Shown here piece after piece: positions 19,064 to 27,681 of a DNA stretch of 64,000 bases. Positions within the stretch are counted from its first letter, which is position 1; the number at the start of each line of letters is the position of its first letter. Where the stretch lies: assembly GCF_026130545.1 (NCBI RefSeq), contig NZ_JAMOIM010000015.1, positions 62,001 through 126,000 of the forward strand. The letters are read 5' to 3'. The notes below the pieces were generated by a model. That model made no database searches. It was not told where the DNA came from and worked only from the letters and a program-made list of their open reading frames with translations. This DNA is from Lichenifustis flavocetrariae. GTDB taxonomy: Bacteria > Pseudomonadota > Alphaproteobacteria > Rhizobiales > Beijerinckiaceae. Both the position numbers and the translations under genes were made by a program.

Positions 19064-19471
19064 CTAGCCCATTTTCTTCTTCAACTGCTCGTAGAGCCCC
19101 CGATAATCATAGGTCGGGTAGAACTCCGTCCGGTAGCCGCCCCAGGCTTCGCCTTCGATCAGCCGGTTCACGTCGCGCAGCTTCTCGGCTGGAAACCGGA
19201 GGGTGACGACTTGCCCTATTCCCATCATGACGTACCAGGAGACCACCGTGACGCCCTCGGGCGGAAAGTCGCGGAACCAGCCGGTCTGTTTCAGGTGCTG
19301 GTTGATCTCGTCGACCGTCTTGGTCTCGTCGTGACGAAGGAAGACGGTCAACATTGTCTCGCCCGGACCGCCGGTGGGGGAGGGTGGAGCCTCGGCTTTG
19401 GCGGCTCTCCGGCCCAGGGCCAAAAGCGGCAGGGCCGCCAAGGCGGCCCAAACGCGTCGTCTCGTGTTCAT
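19064..19471 (-). CDS. Hypothetical exported protein
   Basis: About 135 residues from ATG 19471 (AAGGA 8 bases upstream), starting MNTRRRVWAALAALPLLALG with an Arg-rich start and hydrophobic core, a likely signal peptide ending near AAKA. The mature part has no motif I can name. It contains MLTVFLRHDETKTVDEINQHL and VVSWYVMMGIGQVVTLRFP and ends YRGLYEQLKKKMG. The predicted alpha/beta pattern and the phrase about ligand-free hydrophobic strands suggest a small periplasmic fold. It lies 44 bases downstream of the CoA-binding gene on the same strand and may be co-transcribed with it. Confidence 0.7.
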   Translation of the reverse strand: MNTRRRVWAALAALPLLALGRRAAKAEAPPSPTGGPGETMLTVFLRHDETKTVDEINQHLKQTGWFRDFPPEGVTVVSWYVMMGIGQVVTLRFPAEKLRDVNRLIEGEAWGGYRTEFYPTYDYRGLYEQLKKKMG

Positions 19472-19514
19472 CGCCGGCGGTCCTTCTCTGATGCGGGGGG
19501 CTTCGGCCCGCAAG

Positions 19515-19940
19515 TCACAATCCCAGCCGGGCCGCTTCGATCACCGGGCAACGGTCCATCACGACCGTCAGGCCGGCCGCTTCCGCCTTCGCGGCTGCGG
19601 CTTCGTTCACGACCCCGAGCTGCATCCAGATCACGCGCGGCCTCACAGGAAGCGCAAGCGTCTCGTCCACCAACGCCGCCACGGCCGCGCTGTTGCGAAA
19701 AACGTCCACCATGTCGATGGGCCCCTCGATGTCGGCCAGCCGCGCTGCCACGGGGACGCCAAAAAGCGTGCCGCTCAGGCCAGGGTTCACAGCCGTCACG
19801 ACATAGCCGCGCGCGAGAAGCCAGCGCAGCACACCCGTCGCCGGGCGCGCCGGATTGGCTGACGCGCCCACGAGGGCGATGGTCCGGGTTTCGGTCAAAA
19901 GCGTGCGGATGGCCTCATCGGAGGGATTGCGCCACGTCAT
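19515..19940 (-). CDS. CoA-binding domain protein (YccU-like)
   Basis: A 141-residue single-domain Rossmann protein of the CoA_binding_2 family. The nucleotide-binding start TRTIALVGASANPARPATGV is followed by LLARGYVVTAVNPG, VDVFRNSAAVAALVDE and VIWMQLGVVNEAAAAKAEAAGL, then VMDRCPVIE near the end, all standard for the family. Stand-alone members bind CoA but their physiological role is unclear. It probably forms a two-gene unit with the exported protein downstream. It is divergent from rplM across about 298 bases. Confidence 0.88.
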   Translation of the reverse strand: MTWRNPSDEAIRTLLTETRTIALVGASANPARPATGVLRWLLARGYVVTAVNPGLSGTLFGVPVAARLADIEGPIDMVDVFRNSAAVAALVDETLALPVRPRVIWMQLGVVNEAAAAKAEAAGLTVVMDRCPVIEAARLGL

Positions 19941-20147
19941 ATCTCGTCTCGCTCAATTCCAGCGTTCCGTCCGTAACGCGCCCGCGCTGACCCGCAAAGG
20001 CCGTTCCACAGCGTTAATCGGTTTGACTTCTTCGCAAAGCTTCCGGAGCCTTCAAGTGGATTGAAAAACATTGAGGTATCCAAATACCTTATCGTCTATG
20101 ATGCTGTTTTCATTCAGTTTTGTTTTTGACGTGCCGACGCGTCGCGA

Positions 20148-20176
20148 TTGACTGCGTGTCACGGCTCCGTTATGTA
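20148..20176 (+). promoter_or_regulatory. Sigma-70 type promoter of rplM-rpsI
   Basis: TTGACT at 20148-20153, a 17-base spacer and TATGTA at 20171-20176 form a near-consensus housekeeping promoter. The expected transcription start is near 20183, 55 bases before the rplM ATG. The rest of the 298-base gap (19941-20147) is AT-rich around 20040-20130 and shows no other feature I can support. Confidence 0.7.
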
Positions 20177-20180
20177 CCCC

Positions 20181-20211
20181 AGCAAGACAGGCGCCCCTCC
20201 GGGCGCTTGCT
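20181..20211 (+). promoter_or_regulatory. 5' leader hairpin of rplM
   Basis: A perfect 6-bp GC stem (GCGCCC / GGGCGC, loop CTCC) at 20191-20206 is extended by AGCAA / TTGCT after a 5-base bulge. It starts at the predicted transcription start and ends 27 bases before the ATG. Ribosomal protein L13 leaders are known to carry autoregulatory RNA structures in other bacteria, so this may be one, or only a stabilising hairpin. Confidence 0.5.
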
Positions 20212-20238
20212 TGTTTATACAACGGACTTTTGTCGCTC

Positions 20239-20709
20239 ATGTTTGGTAAAACCTATTCGGCCAAGGCAGCCGACATTGAAAAGAAGTGGGTGCTGATCGA
20301 CGCCAAAGGGTTGGTGGTCGGTCGGTTGGCTTCGGTCATCGCCATGCACCTGCGTGGCAAGAACAAGCCCACCTTCACGCCGCATATGGATGACGGCGAC
20401 AATGTGGTGGTGATCAACGCCGACCAGGTGGTGTTCACGGGCCGCAAGAAAGACCAGAAGGTCTATTATCACCACACGGGCTTTCCGGGCGGCATCAAGG
20501 AGCGCTCGGCGAAGTTCATCCTCGAAGGCCGCTTCCCGGAGCGTGTGCTTGAGAAGGCCGTGGAGCGCATGCTTCCGCGCGGGCCCCTGGGTCGCAAGCA
20601 GCTCGGCAACCTGCGCGTCTACAAGGGTACCGAGCATCCGCACGAGGCGCAGCAGCCGAAGCCGCTCGATGTCGGCGCCATGAATTCCAAGAACCTGAGG
20701 GCCGCCTGA
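20239..20709 (+). CDS. rplM: 50S ribosomal protein L13
   Basis: Large-subunit protein that binds 23S rRNA early in assembly. The protein is about 156 residues from ATG 20239; the TTG nine bases upstream would add three residues. It starts [17 protein letters not shown], as in other Hyphomicrobiales. Conserved parts are [45 protein letters not shown] and [21 protein letters not shown]. The ribosome-binding site is weak (ACGGAC), which would be compatible with translational control from the leader hairpin. rpsI follows with one base between the stop and the next start. Confidence 0.97.
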   Translation: MFGKTYSAKAADIEKKWVLIDAKGLVVGRLASVIAMHLRGKNKPTFTPHMDDGDNVVVINADQVVFTGRKKDQKVYYHHTGFPGGIKERSAKFILEGRFPERVLEKAVERMLPRGPLGRKQLGNLRVYKGTEHPHEAQQPKPLDVGAMNSKNLRAA

Positions 20710-20710
20710 T

Positions 20711-21190
20711 ATGGCCGAGACACTTTCCTCCTTCGAAGACCTGAAGTCGGCCACCGCGGACACGCAGCCCGAGGCGCCGGTCTATACCCAGAAGCTCGAC
20801 AAGGAAGGCCGGGCCTACGCGACCGGCAAGCGCAAGAATGCCATCGCCCGCGTGTGGATCAAGCCCGGCTCGGGCAAGATCATCATCAACGAGCGGTCTT
20901 TCGAGACCTATTTCGCGCGCCCCGTGCTGCGCATGATCGTGAACCAGCCCTTCGAGATCGCGGGCCGGGTGTCGCAATACGACATCATGGTCAACGTGGC
21001 GGGCGGCGGATTGTCGGGACAGGCCGGCGCGGTGCGCCATGGTGTGTCCAAGGCGCTGACAAATTACGAGCCGGAACTGCGTGCTGTGTTGAAGCGCGAA
21101 GGCTTCCTGACCCGCGATTCGCGTGTGGTCGAACGTAAGAAGCCGGGCCGGGCGAAGGCGCGTCGCTCCTTCCAGTTCTCGAAGCGCTAA
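20711..21190 (+). CDS. rpsI: 30S ribosomal protein S9
   Basis: Small-subunit protein whose C-terminal tail reaches the P-site tRNA. It has 159 residues: an N-terminal extension of about 35 residues seen in Alphaproteobacteria, then the S9 core with [53 protein letters not shown] and the conserved end [24 protein letters not shown] (basic tail). It is co-transcribed with rplM and ended by a strong terminator 26 bases later. Confidence 0.97.
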   Translation: MAETLSSFEDLKSATADTQPEAPVYTQKLDKEGRAYATGKRKNAIARVWIKPGSGKIIINERSFETYFARPVLRMIVNQPFEIAGRVSQYDIMVNVAGGGLSGQAGAVRHGVSKALTNYEPELRAVLKREGFLTRDSRVVERKKPGRAKARRSFQFSKR

Positions 21191-21216
21191 CGCGTTTCAC
21201 GTTATACGAAGTGGAG

Positions 21217-21240
21217 AAAGCGGCTTCGGCCGCTTTTTCT
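21217..21240 (+). terminator. Intrinsic terminator of rplM-rpsI
   Basis: An 8-bp perfect stem (AAAGCGGC / GCCGCTTT) closed by a TTCG tetraloop is followed by TTCTTTT. This is a textbook Rho-independent terminator, 26 bases after the rpsI stop. Confidence 0.88.
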
Positions 21241-21307
21241 TTTGGGACGGGGACCTCTCCGCAAGGCGAGGCTGCCGGCTCAAAAGCGACAGCGAGGCCG
21301 TCCGGCC

Positions 21308-22144
21308 TCAATGCGCCATGAACACCGGCAGTTCGGAATGAGCCAGGACGTGGCTCGTCGCCCCGCCGAATATCATCTGTCGCAGGCGGCTCTGTGTGTA
21401 GCCGCCCTTGATCACCAGATCGGCGCCGATCTCGGCGGCCTTCGCAAGAATGGATGGTCCTTCGTTGTCGGTCTTGCCCGTGATCGTCACGGTTTCGGCC
21501 ATGATGCCGTCGCGGGCGAGCGCCTGAGCCAGTTGATCGCCTGAGGGGCCCGGCACCGAATAGATGTCCATCGTCTGGATGACGATCCGTTTGGCCCGGC
21601 GCAGCAGCGGGAGGGCGAAATGCAGCGTGCGGGCTGTCTCAGACGAGCGGTTCCAGGCGATCAGGATCGTGTCCCCCAGTGTCGGCGGGACTTTGTCGGG
21701 TGCGATCAAAACCGGCCGGCCGCTTTCGAACAGCACCGATTCGAACGTCGCCTGCCGAGGATCGAGATTGTTCGAGCCAGGCTTTCCCACCACGATCATG
21801 TCGAAGATGCGCGCGTAGGGGCCGAGCGCGCTGTCGCTCATCATCGTCGGGAGCCACATATGCGAGAAATCGTGGCTGCCAGGAACGTAGTGCGGCACGT
21901 CATGGAGCGCCATGGCGCCCTGGAACTGTTTGAGGGCCCGGTCCGACAGAACCTCGCGCGCGCGGGCATCGAACACAGTGGCGCCGATCGAGATGTCGGC
22001 GATCACGATATCCGAGATGTCAGGGGCCAGCGGCACGCCTTGCAGATAGGACTCGAAAACGCGGCCGATCAGAACCGCCGTTGCGAGAACTGAGGCGATG
22101 CGGGAATGCTCCTCGACCGGGACCAGAACATTGCGATACGGCAC
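21308..22144 (-). CDS. Tandem universal stress protein (UspA family)
   Basis: A 278-residue protein with two Usp domains in tandem. The first begins MPYRNVLVPVEEHSRIASVLATAV and reaches about residue 150; the second starts near DTILIAWNRSSETARTLHFALPLL. The second half ends with the usual nucleotide-loop region LVIKGGYTQSRLRQMIFGGATSHVLAHSELPVFMAH, including the G-x2-x9-G-S/T like pattern. The ATG has a good AGGAGGG site. Usp proteins respond to starvation and oxidative or respiratory stress; ATP binding here is likely but not certain. It is a single gene, convergent with the rpsI terminator. Confidence 0.9.
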   Translation of the reverse strand: MPYRNVLVPVEEHSRIASVLATAVLIGRVFESYLQGVPLAPDISDIVIADISIGATVFDARAREVLSDRALKQFQGAMALHDVPHYVPGSHDFSHMWLPTMMSDSALGPYARIFDMIVVGKPGSNNLDPRQATFESVLFESGRPVLIAPDKVPPTLGDTILIAWNRSSETARTLHFALPLLRRAKRIVIQTMDIYSVPGPSGDQLAQALARDGIMAETVTITGKTDNEGPSILAKAAEIGADLVIKGGYTQSRLRQMIFGGATSHVLAHSELPVFMAH

Positions 22145-22316
22145 GGCACCCTCCTGTTCTGCGCCGTAACAAACATCCGGCGCCCCCGGAGCGCGACATT
22201 AGAGCCTGTCAGACGAGGTTGGAAGCGCCGCGGCACCGTGCCTGGAAGCGAACCCGCATCCTTGTGCGTCTTCCGGGTTCAAAACGAGGGGTTGTTCTCT
22301 CCCGGCAGTTCCGACC

Positions 22317-23957
22317 TCAATGCATCTTGTTCCGGCTGAGGAGGGTGATCCAGCCGATGCCGATCAGGCACACCACCACGGTGACGCCCACGAAGACGGA
22401 TTGTCCGAGATTGAGGAGGCGTGGCGCGAGCGTGAACGTGAAGGCAGCGACCACCAGCGCGATGGCGACGCGGGCGGCGGCGCGTTCGAGAGCACGGGTC
22501 ATCTTGTCGAGGCCCTTGATCTCGATCTCCACCGTGATCTTGCCCTGCTTCATGCGAACCAGCAGCAGATGGATCAGGGTCGGCAGTTCCGAAGCGGCGC
22601 CGAAGAGACCCGCGCCGACCGCTTCGAGTTTGGCCTTCAGCCCCGCCATCGAGAACTTGGCCTGCATCGTCTGCTGCACGGTCGGGCCGGCCGCCGTGAA
22701 GAGATCGAAATTGGGATCGAGCTGACGCATGACGCCGTCGGCCAGCACCAGGCTTTTGAACAGGATCGCCAGATCTGTGGGCATGGCGAGGTCGTTCTCG
22801 CGCGCCATGGTCATGAAGTCGGTCAGCACGAGACCCAGATTGAGCACCTTGCCGGTGTGCTGGTGCACGAAGGCCTGCGACGAGGCCTCAAGCCGTGTCA
22901 GGTCGGGCGAACTCGCGCCGCTCCAGTCGAGCAGCACCGCCATCAGGCCGTCCGCATCCTGGTTCAGCATGGCGCCAATCAGCATCAGGAGCTGATTGCG
23001 GCGCTTCTGCGTGAGGCGGCCGATGGCCCCGAAATCAATGAGCGCGATGCGGTTGCCGGGCAGCGCCAGGATGTTGCCCGGATGCGGATCGGCATGAAAC
23101 GTCCCTTCGACGAGCGCCATCTGCAAAAACGCGTCCGTACCGCGCTGGGCGAGTACGACGCGGTCGAGCCCAGCCGCCTCAAGGCTTTCCTGATGGGTGA
23201 GGAAGATGCCGTGGATGAATTCCTGGACCAGCACCTTCTCGGTGGTCCATTCCCAATAGATCTTGGGAAACACGATATCGTCGCGGCCTTCGAAAAGCGC
23301 GGCCAGCAATTCGCAATTGCGGCCCTCGTTGGCGAGGTCGAGTTCGCCGGCGAGCGCCTGGGCGAGATGGCGCATCTGCTCCTGCGGCCGGTAGCGCGCG
23401 AGTTCCTTCCACTCCTGCTCGACGATGCGAGTGCCGTGGCTCATCAGCCGCAAGTCGGCCTCGATGACCTTCTGCAGGCCGGGGCGGAGCACCTTGACCA
23501 CTACCTCCTCGCCGGTATCGAGCTTGGCCCGGTAGACCTGGGCCATGGACGCCGACGCAATGGGGGTCGTGTCGAATTCGGCGAAGATGTCGTGAGGCGA
23601 GCCACCGAGCTCGGCTTCAAGCAGCGGCCGCATCGTCTCCCAGGGCAGGGGAGCGACCCCGGCATGGAGCTTGGTCAGTTCCTCGGTCCATTGCGGGGTC
23701 AGCATGTCGGGGCGAGCCGCGAGGATCTGACCAAGCTTGACGAAGGTTGGACCGAGCGCCTCGATGGCACGGCGCACCCGCTGGGGCCGGGTCAGCCGCG
23801 TGACATCCACGTGCGGCGTGCGCCAAGCCACGATGCGGGCGATGGCTCGGAGCCCCATGCGGTCGACAACCTTGTCGAACCCATAGGCCAGCAACACGCC
23901 CACGATGGTGGCAAGCCGCCGTCGGTCCCGGGCCGCGACGAAGGCGGTTTTCAGCAT
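22317..23957 (-). CDS. ubiB: UbiB/ABC1-family atypical kinase (ubiquinone biosynthesis)
   Basis: Atypical protein-kinase-like ATPase required for ubiquinone synthesis, anchored in the inner membrane. About 546 residues from ATG 23957 (TTG 23960 is just before). The KxGQ family motif is TFVKLGQILAARPDM near residue 75. The Ala-rich nucleotide loop is IASASMAQVYRAKL near 135, with VVKVLRPG after it. The catalytic region is GTFHADPHPGNIL near 290 and the metal motif is IALIDFGAIGRL near 305. Two C-terminal hydrophobic helices lie near residues 497-540. A long open frame on the opposite strand is a high-GC shadow. The ubiE neighbour common elsewhere is absent. Confidence 0.9.
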   Translation of the reverse strand: MLKTAFVAARDRRRLATIVGVLLAYGFDKVVDRMGLRAIARIVAWRTPHVDVTRLTRPQRVRRAIEALGPTFVKLGQILAARPDMLTPQWTEELTKLHAGVAPLPWETMRPLLEAELGGSPHDIFAEFDTTPIASASMAQVYRAKLDTGEEVVVKVLRPGLQKVIEADLRLMSHGTRIVEQEWKELARYRPQEQMRHLAQALAGELDLANEGRNCELLAALFEGRDDIVFPKIYWEWTTEKVLVQEFIHGIFLTHQESLEAAGLDRVVLAQRGTDAFLQMALVEGTFHADPHPGNILALPGNRIALIDFGAIGRLTQKRRNQLLMLIGAMLNQDADGLMAVLLDWSGASSPDLTRLEASSQAFVHQHTGKVLNLGLVLTDFMTMARENDLAMPTDLAILFKSLVLADGVMRQLDPNFDLFTAAGPTVQQTMQAKFSMAGLKAKLEAVGAGLFGAASELPTLIHLLLVRMKQGKITVEIEIKGLDKMTRALERAAARVAIALVVAAFTFTLAPRLLNLGQSVFVGVTVVVCLIGIGWITLLSRNKMH

Positions 23958-24018
23958 CAAGAGCGTGTCTCGCCAGAACTGGAGCCAAGAGGAATGATTC
24001 GGCTGATAGTTCTGCCCA

Positions 24019-25128
24019 TTAGGGGTTGAAGATCAAGGTGACATACACACAGAAGACGACAAGGTGCATGGCGCCATGCAGCGCCGTCGTTCGCTTCGAC
24101 GTGAATGTGAGTAGGTTGAGGACGAGCGTCAGTACCAGCAGCACCATTTCGGCTGGATCAAGGCCGAGCACGATATTCTGACCTGTCACGAGGCTGATCG
24201 CAATGATCGCCGGTACGGTCAGCCCGATCGTGGAGGCGGCGGCCCCTAGACAGAGATTGACGGTCCGCTGCAGCTTGTTGAGCGAGATCGCCCGCATGGC
24301 CGCGATCGCCTCGGGCGTGAAGACGATCATGGCGATGAGCACGCCGCCAAGTGCAGGCGGGGCGTGCAGGGCCTTGATGCCGCCGTCGAGAACCTTGGCG
24401 AGCTGCTTGGCGAGAAGCACCACGGGCAGCACGGAGACGAGCAGCAGGGCGGTATGCGAGAGCACGGATGCCTTGGTCGGGCGTGCGTGCGTCGCAGGCG
24501 GCGTCGCGGCCGTTTCCACCTCGCCTTCATCCGGCAGCACGAAGAAATCGCGATGGCTTCCCGTCTGCAGCGCCAGAAATGTGCCGTAGAGCGCGAGCGT
24601 GAACAGCGAGAAGGCGATCTCCTGGCCGTGGCTCAGCGTGCCGCCCGCCGTCGAGCGGGTGAAGTTCGGCAGGATCAGCGCGATCACGGTGAGCGGCAGG
24701 ATGACGGCCAGGAACGAGGTGGCGCCCTGGAAATTGTAGCTCTGCACCCGGTAGGGCCAGCCCCCGAGCAGCAGCGCCAGTCCCACCACACCGTTCAGCA
24801 CGATCATCAGCACCGCGAACATCGTGTCGCGGCCGAGCGTCGGCTCCGCGGCGCCCAGCATGACGGCACTGATGAGCGCGACCTCGATCAACACGATCGA
24901 CAGGGTGAGGATGAGCGTACCGAGCGGCTCGCCGAGCATCTCGGCCAGTTCATCGGCCTCGTGCACCACGCCGAAGGCCGACCACATGATGGCGCCGAGC
25001 AGCCACAGGAACACCGCGAGGCTGCCAAGCCCCGGACCGGCGGCCGCAAAGATCGCCGGCCCGGCGAGAAGGAACAGCGCGACCGTCCCCCAGCCGAAAG
25101 CCAACCGTAATGCCGTGACGCGCGTCAT
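24019..25128 (-). CDS. Ca2+/H+ antiporter (ChaA/CaxA family)
   Basis: Inner-membrane cation/proton exchanger of the CaCA superfamily, about 369 residues with 10-11 hydrophobic segments. The two inverted alpha-repeat motifs are visible: GEPLGTLILTLSIVLIEVAL near residue 65, with the conserved Glu, and VLIAMIVFTPEAIAAMRAI near 250. A polar cytoplasmic loop (residues about 180-205, DEGEVETAATPPATHARP) separates the two halves. I choose ATG 25128 because AGGAGA lies about 10 bases upstream; earlier in-frame starts would add a non-membrane extension. Ca2+, K+ or Na+ specificity cannot be told from sequence. Confidence 0.87.
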   Translation of the reverse strand: MTRVTALRLAFGWGTVALFLLAGPAIFAAAGPGLGSLAVFLWLLGAIMWSAFGVVHEADELAEMLGEPLGTLILTLSIVLIEVALISAVMLGAAEPTLGRDTMFAVLMIVLNGVVGLALLLGGWPYRVQSYNFQGATSFLAVILPLTVIALILPNFTRSTAGGTLSHGQEIAFSLFTLALYGTFLALQTGSHRDFFVLPDEGEVETAATPPATHARPTKASVLSHTALLLVSVLPVVLLAKQLAKVLDGGIKALHAPPALGGVLIAMIVFTPEAIAAMRAISLNKLQRTVNLCLGAAASTIGLTVPAIIAISLVTGQNIVLGLDPAEMVLLVLTLVLNLLTFTSKRTTALHGAMHLVVFCVYVTLIFNP

Positions 25129-25278
25129 ATCCGAATCATCTCCTGTCGAGGCCGCGCAGAGTGGCTGACGCAGACCCGACGGCATAGTCGTGCGCAGGCA
25201 AGAACGGATCGCCGGGCGGGCAGCGCCGCGCAATCGAATTCGCCCAGAGTGCCGGCGTCATCCTACGAGAGAGCCGCC

Positions 25279-26799
25279 GTGACGCACGCCAAGCCCAACA
25301 TCCTGATCGTGATGGTGGACCAGCTCAATCCCGCCTTCCTGCCGATCCATGGCCACCCGCTCGTGAAGACGCCTCATCTCGACCGTCTCGCGGCGCGCGG
25401 CACCGTCTTCGACAAGGCCTATTGCAATTCGCCGCTCTGCTCGCCCTCGCGCACGGCCTTCATGACAGGCGCGCTGCCCTCGCGCACCGGCGGCTACGAC
25501 AATGCGGCCGAGTTTCGCGCGGACCTGCCCACTTTCGCGCATTATCTGCGCCGGCTCGGTTACCGGACGATCCTGTCCGGCAAGATGCATTTCTGCGGGC
25601 CGGACCAGATGCACGGCTTCGAGGAGCGGCTGACCACCGACATCTATCCCGCCGACTATGGCTGGACGCCCGACTGGGACCATCCTGAGGAGCGGCCGAG
25701 CTGGTATCACAACATGAGTTCGGTCACCGAGGCGGGCCTGTGCGTTCGCACCAACCAGATCGATTTCGACGAGGAAGTGGCCTTCGCGTCTGAGCGCGCG
25801 ATCTTCGACCATGTGCGGAGCCCCATGGACCGCCCGTTCCTCATGGTCGCCTCGCTCACCCATCCGCATGATCCGTTCGCGGTCACGCGCGACTATTGGG
25901 ACCTCTACCCGCACGAGGCGATCGACATGCCTCGCGTCCGCAAAGGCGACGTCGCTCTGGACCCGCACACGGCCCGGGTCCGGCATGTCTGCGCCATGGA
26001 TGCCGAGCCGATCACGGACGAGCAGATCCGCAATGCCCGCCACGCCTATTACGGCGCCATCTCGTTCTGCGACGACCATCTCGGGCGTCTGATGCGCGCG
26101 CTCGACAGCACGGGCCTCACGGACAACACCGTGGTGCTGTTCCTGGGCGACCATGGCGAGATGCTGGGTGAGCGCGGCCTCTGGTACAAGATGAACTTCT
26201 TCGAGGGGGGCGCCCGCGTGCCGCTGATCGCGGCCGGCCCCGGCATCGCGGTCGGCCGGCGTCCCGAGGCCGTCTCGCTCATCGATGTGCTGCCGACCCT
26301 GGTGGAACTGGCGGGCGGAGATCTGGCCGCCGACCTCGCGAGCCCCGTCGACGGGCGGTCGCTCCTGCCGCATCTCGGGGGCCGCGCCGGTCACGACGAG
26401 GTTCTGGGTGAGTATCTCGCCGAAGGCGCGGTGGCGCCCATGGTGATGATCCGGCGCGGCGCCCTCAAATTCATCCATGCGCCTGGCGACCCCGACCAGC
26501 TCTACGACCTCGACGCCGATCCGGACGAGAGGCTCAATCGGGCCGAGGAGACCGACATGGCGTCGGTCGTGGCGGCCTTTGGCAGCGAGGTGGCGTCGCG
26601 CTGGAATCTCAAGGCCCTCGACGCGGCGGTGCGTCAATCGCAGCGCCGCCGCCGTCTCGTCGATGCCGCGCTCATGACGGGACGCACCAAGCCGTGGGAT
26701 TTCCAGCCGTTCACGGACGCGTCCCGGCAATATATGCGCAACACGATCGACCTCGACGATCTCGAGGCGATGGCGCGCTTTCCGCGTGTGAAGCCCTGA
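25279..26799 (+). CDS. betC: Choline-sulfatase
   Basis: Type I sulfatase that hydrolyses choline-O-sulfate to choline, a route to glycine betaine or a source of C, N and S. It has about 506 residues from GTG 25279 (GTG 25249 is another option). The metal/start motif is KPNILIVMVDQLN; the formylglycine motif is NSPLCSPSRTAFMTG with the modified Cys; and SGKMHFCGPDQMHGFEERL and TTDIYPADYGWTPDWD are BetC-specific. LTHPHDPFAVTRDYWDLYP and FLGDHGEMLGERG carry further metal ligands. The C-terminal extension (residues 430-506) with WNLKALDAAVRQSQ is also typical of BetC. No betA, betB or betI lies nearby. Maturation needs a formylglycine-generating enzyme encoded elsewhere. Confidence 0.9.
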   Translation: MTHAKPNILIVMVDQLNPAFLPIHGHPLVKTPHLDRLAARGTVFDKAYCNSPLCSPSRTAFMTGALPSRTGGYDNAAEFRADLPTFAHYLRRLGYRTILSGKMHFCGPDQMHGFEERLTTDIYPADYGWTPDWDHPEERPSWYHNMSSVTEAGLCVRTNQIDFDEEVAFASERAIFDHVRSPMDRPFLMVASLTHPHDPFAVTRDYWDLYPHEAIDMPRVRKGDVALDPHTARVRHVCAMDAEPITDEQIRNARHAYYGAISFCDDHLGRLMRALDSTGLTDNTVVLFLGDHGEMLGERGLWYKMNFFEGGARVPLIAAGPGIAVGRRPEAVSLIDVLPTLVELAGGDLAADLASPVDGRSLLPHLGGRAGHDEVLGEYLAEGAVAPMVMIRRGALKFIHAPGDPDQLYDLDADPDERLNRAEETDMASVVAAFGSEVASRWNLKALDAAVRQSQRRRRLVDAALMTGRTKPWDFQPFTDASRQYMRNTIDLDDLEAMARFPRVKP

Positions 26800-26875
26800 G
26801 ATCCGGGCGAGGCGTCGCGGGATTGCCGGATTTGCCTGCGATCGAAGGTACGCTCGAAGGGCCAACGGGGGAACG

Positions 26876-27091
26876 ATGAGACGCAGGATACTGGTGGCCG
26901 CGATCTGTCTGTCCGCCGGAGCGGCCGTTGCGAAGGACCCGCCGCGCCCACAAAGGGAGGATGCGCCGCGAAAGTCGGATGCCGCCTGCGCCTATCTGGG
27001 CGAGGGCTACGTCAAGATGCCCGGCACCGACACCTGCGTGAAGATGGGCGGCAGTGTGCGGGCGGAAGGGCAGGCGGTTTTCAGCCGCTAG
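26876..27091 (+). CDS. Small secreted protein with a porin N-terminal motif
   Basis: A 71-residue ORF: signal peptide MRRRILVAAICLSAGAAVAK, a charged Pro/Arg linker, then CAYLGEGYVKMPGTDTCVKM and GGSVRAEGQ, ending soon after. The block C-Y-x-G-x-G-[YF]-x-x-[MI]-PGTDTC-[LV]-K-[MI]-GG-x-VRA is what normally opens the mature part of alphaproteobacterial Porin_2 proteins. Here nothing of the barrel follows: the stop comes after AVFSR and the next 300 bases do not continue it in any frame I read. It could be a genuine small periplasmic protein using the motif, or a relic of a porin. The ATG has GGGGGAACG about 3-8 bases upstream. It follows betC by 76 bases on the same strand. Confidence 0.7.
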   Translation: MRRRILVAAICLSAGAAVAKDPPRPQREDAPRKSDAACAYLGEGYVKMPGTDTCVKMGGSVRAEGQAVFSR

Positions 27092-27383
27092 ACGTTAGAC
27101 CGGATGTCCCCGCTCCGCGTCTCACTTCGCGACCGGACCTTTTCCCCGCAGGTGGCCATCGGCCCCGCCCAACGACGGAGAGCCACGTCTTCTCCTCTTG
27201 CACAAGGCAGACAAGAAATCTGGGCATCATTTCGAGACATGTGAGCGCGACAGCCTTGAGTGGGAAGAAGGGCGACTGCAACACACGCACGAGCAGACGG
27301 TAACGCGTGTTCATCCACCCCGGTCATTTCTGCTGCTTAGCCCAGACGCTCGTTGGTGCGTCTGTCACTCTCCACGACCAAAG

Positions 27384-27587
27384 TCAGTGGATAAATAGCT
27401 TACCAAAGATGAGAACTTGGAATGCAAGCACAAAGCCGAGCATCCATTTCAGCACAAGCAAGTCTGCTTTGATGTTGCTCACGTCGTCGTCCCGCTTGCT
27501 GAGTGCTGTGGCAGCTTTTATGGCTTTGTCTTCTGGGATATCTATGGCGCGAAAAGCTTCGTAAACCTCGCTTTGCAGGACAGTTAT
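27384..27587 (-). CDS. Small coiled-coil/membrane protein with ATA in the start position
   Basis: A 67-codon frame ends at TGA 27384-27386. It reads VLQSEVYEAFRAIDIPEDKA, then a heptad-like KRDDDVSNIKADLLVLKWM and a hydrophobic tail GFVLAFQVLIFGKLFIH. This layout (short amphipathic helix, coiled coil, one C-terminal helix) recalls small DUF1640-like bacterial proteins. No ATG, GTG or TTG precedes it in frame. Instead ATA (followed by ACT GTC CTG) stands 10 bases after a perfect GGAGG (27598-27602), exactly where ATG is expected. It may use a rare ATA start, or be recently inactivated by one G-to-A change. The surrounding 27092-27383 has lower GC and no other gene that I can support. Confidence 0.6.
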   Translation of the reverse strand: MTVLQSEVYEAFRAIDIPEDKAIKAATALSKRDDDVSNIKADLLVLKWMLGFVLAFQVLIFGKLFIH

Positions 27588-27681
27588 TTGCGCAGCTCCT
27601 CCTTTCGATGTTGTGGCCCTTCATTCAAACCTGACAACTCCGCAATACTAGCTCTCACGCGGGCTTCGCGCCAAACCGGCG

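Noticed and set aside
22320-24029. 569-codon open frame opposite ubiB
   Set aside because: Ordinary high-GC shadow of a well-conserved gene; His/Gln/Arg/Asp-rich composition and no motif.
25258-26865. 535-codon antisense frame opposite choline-sulfatase
   Set aside because: Shadow; low-complexity composition and no family signature.
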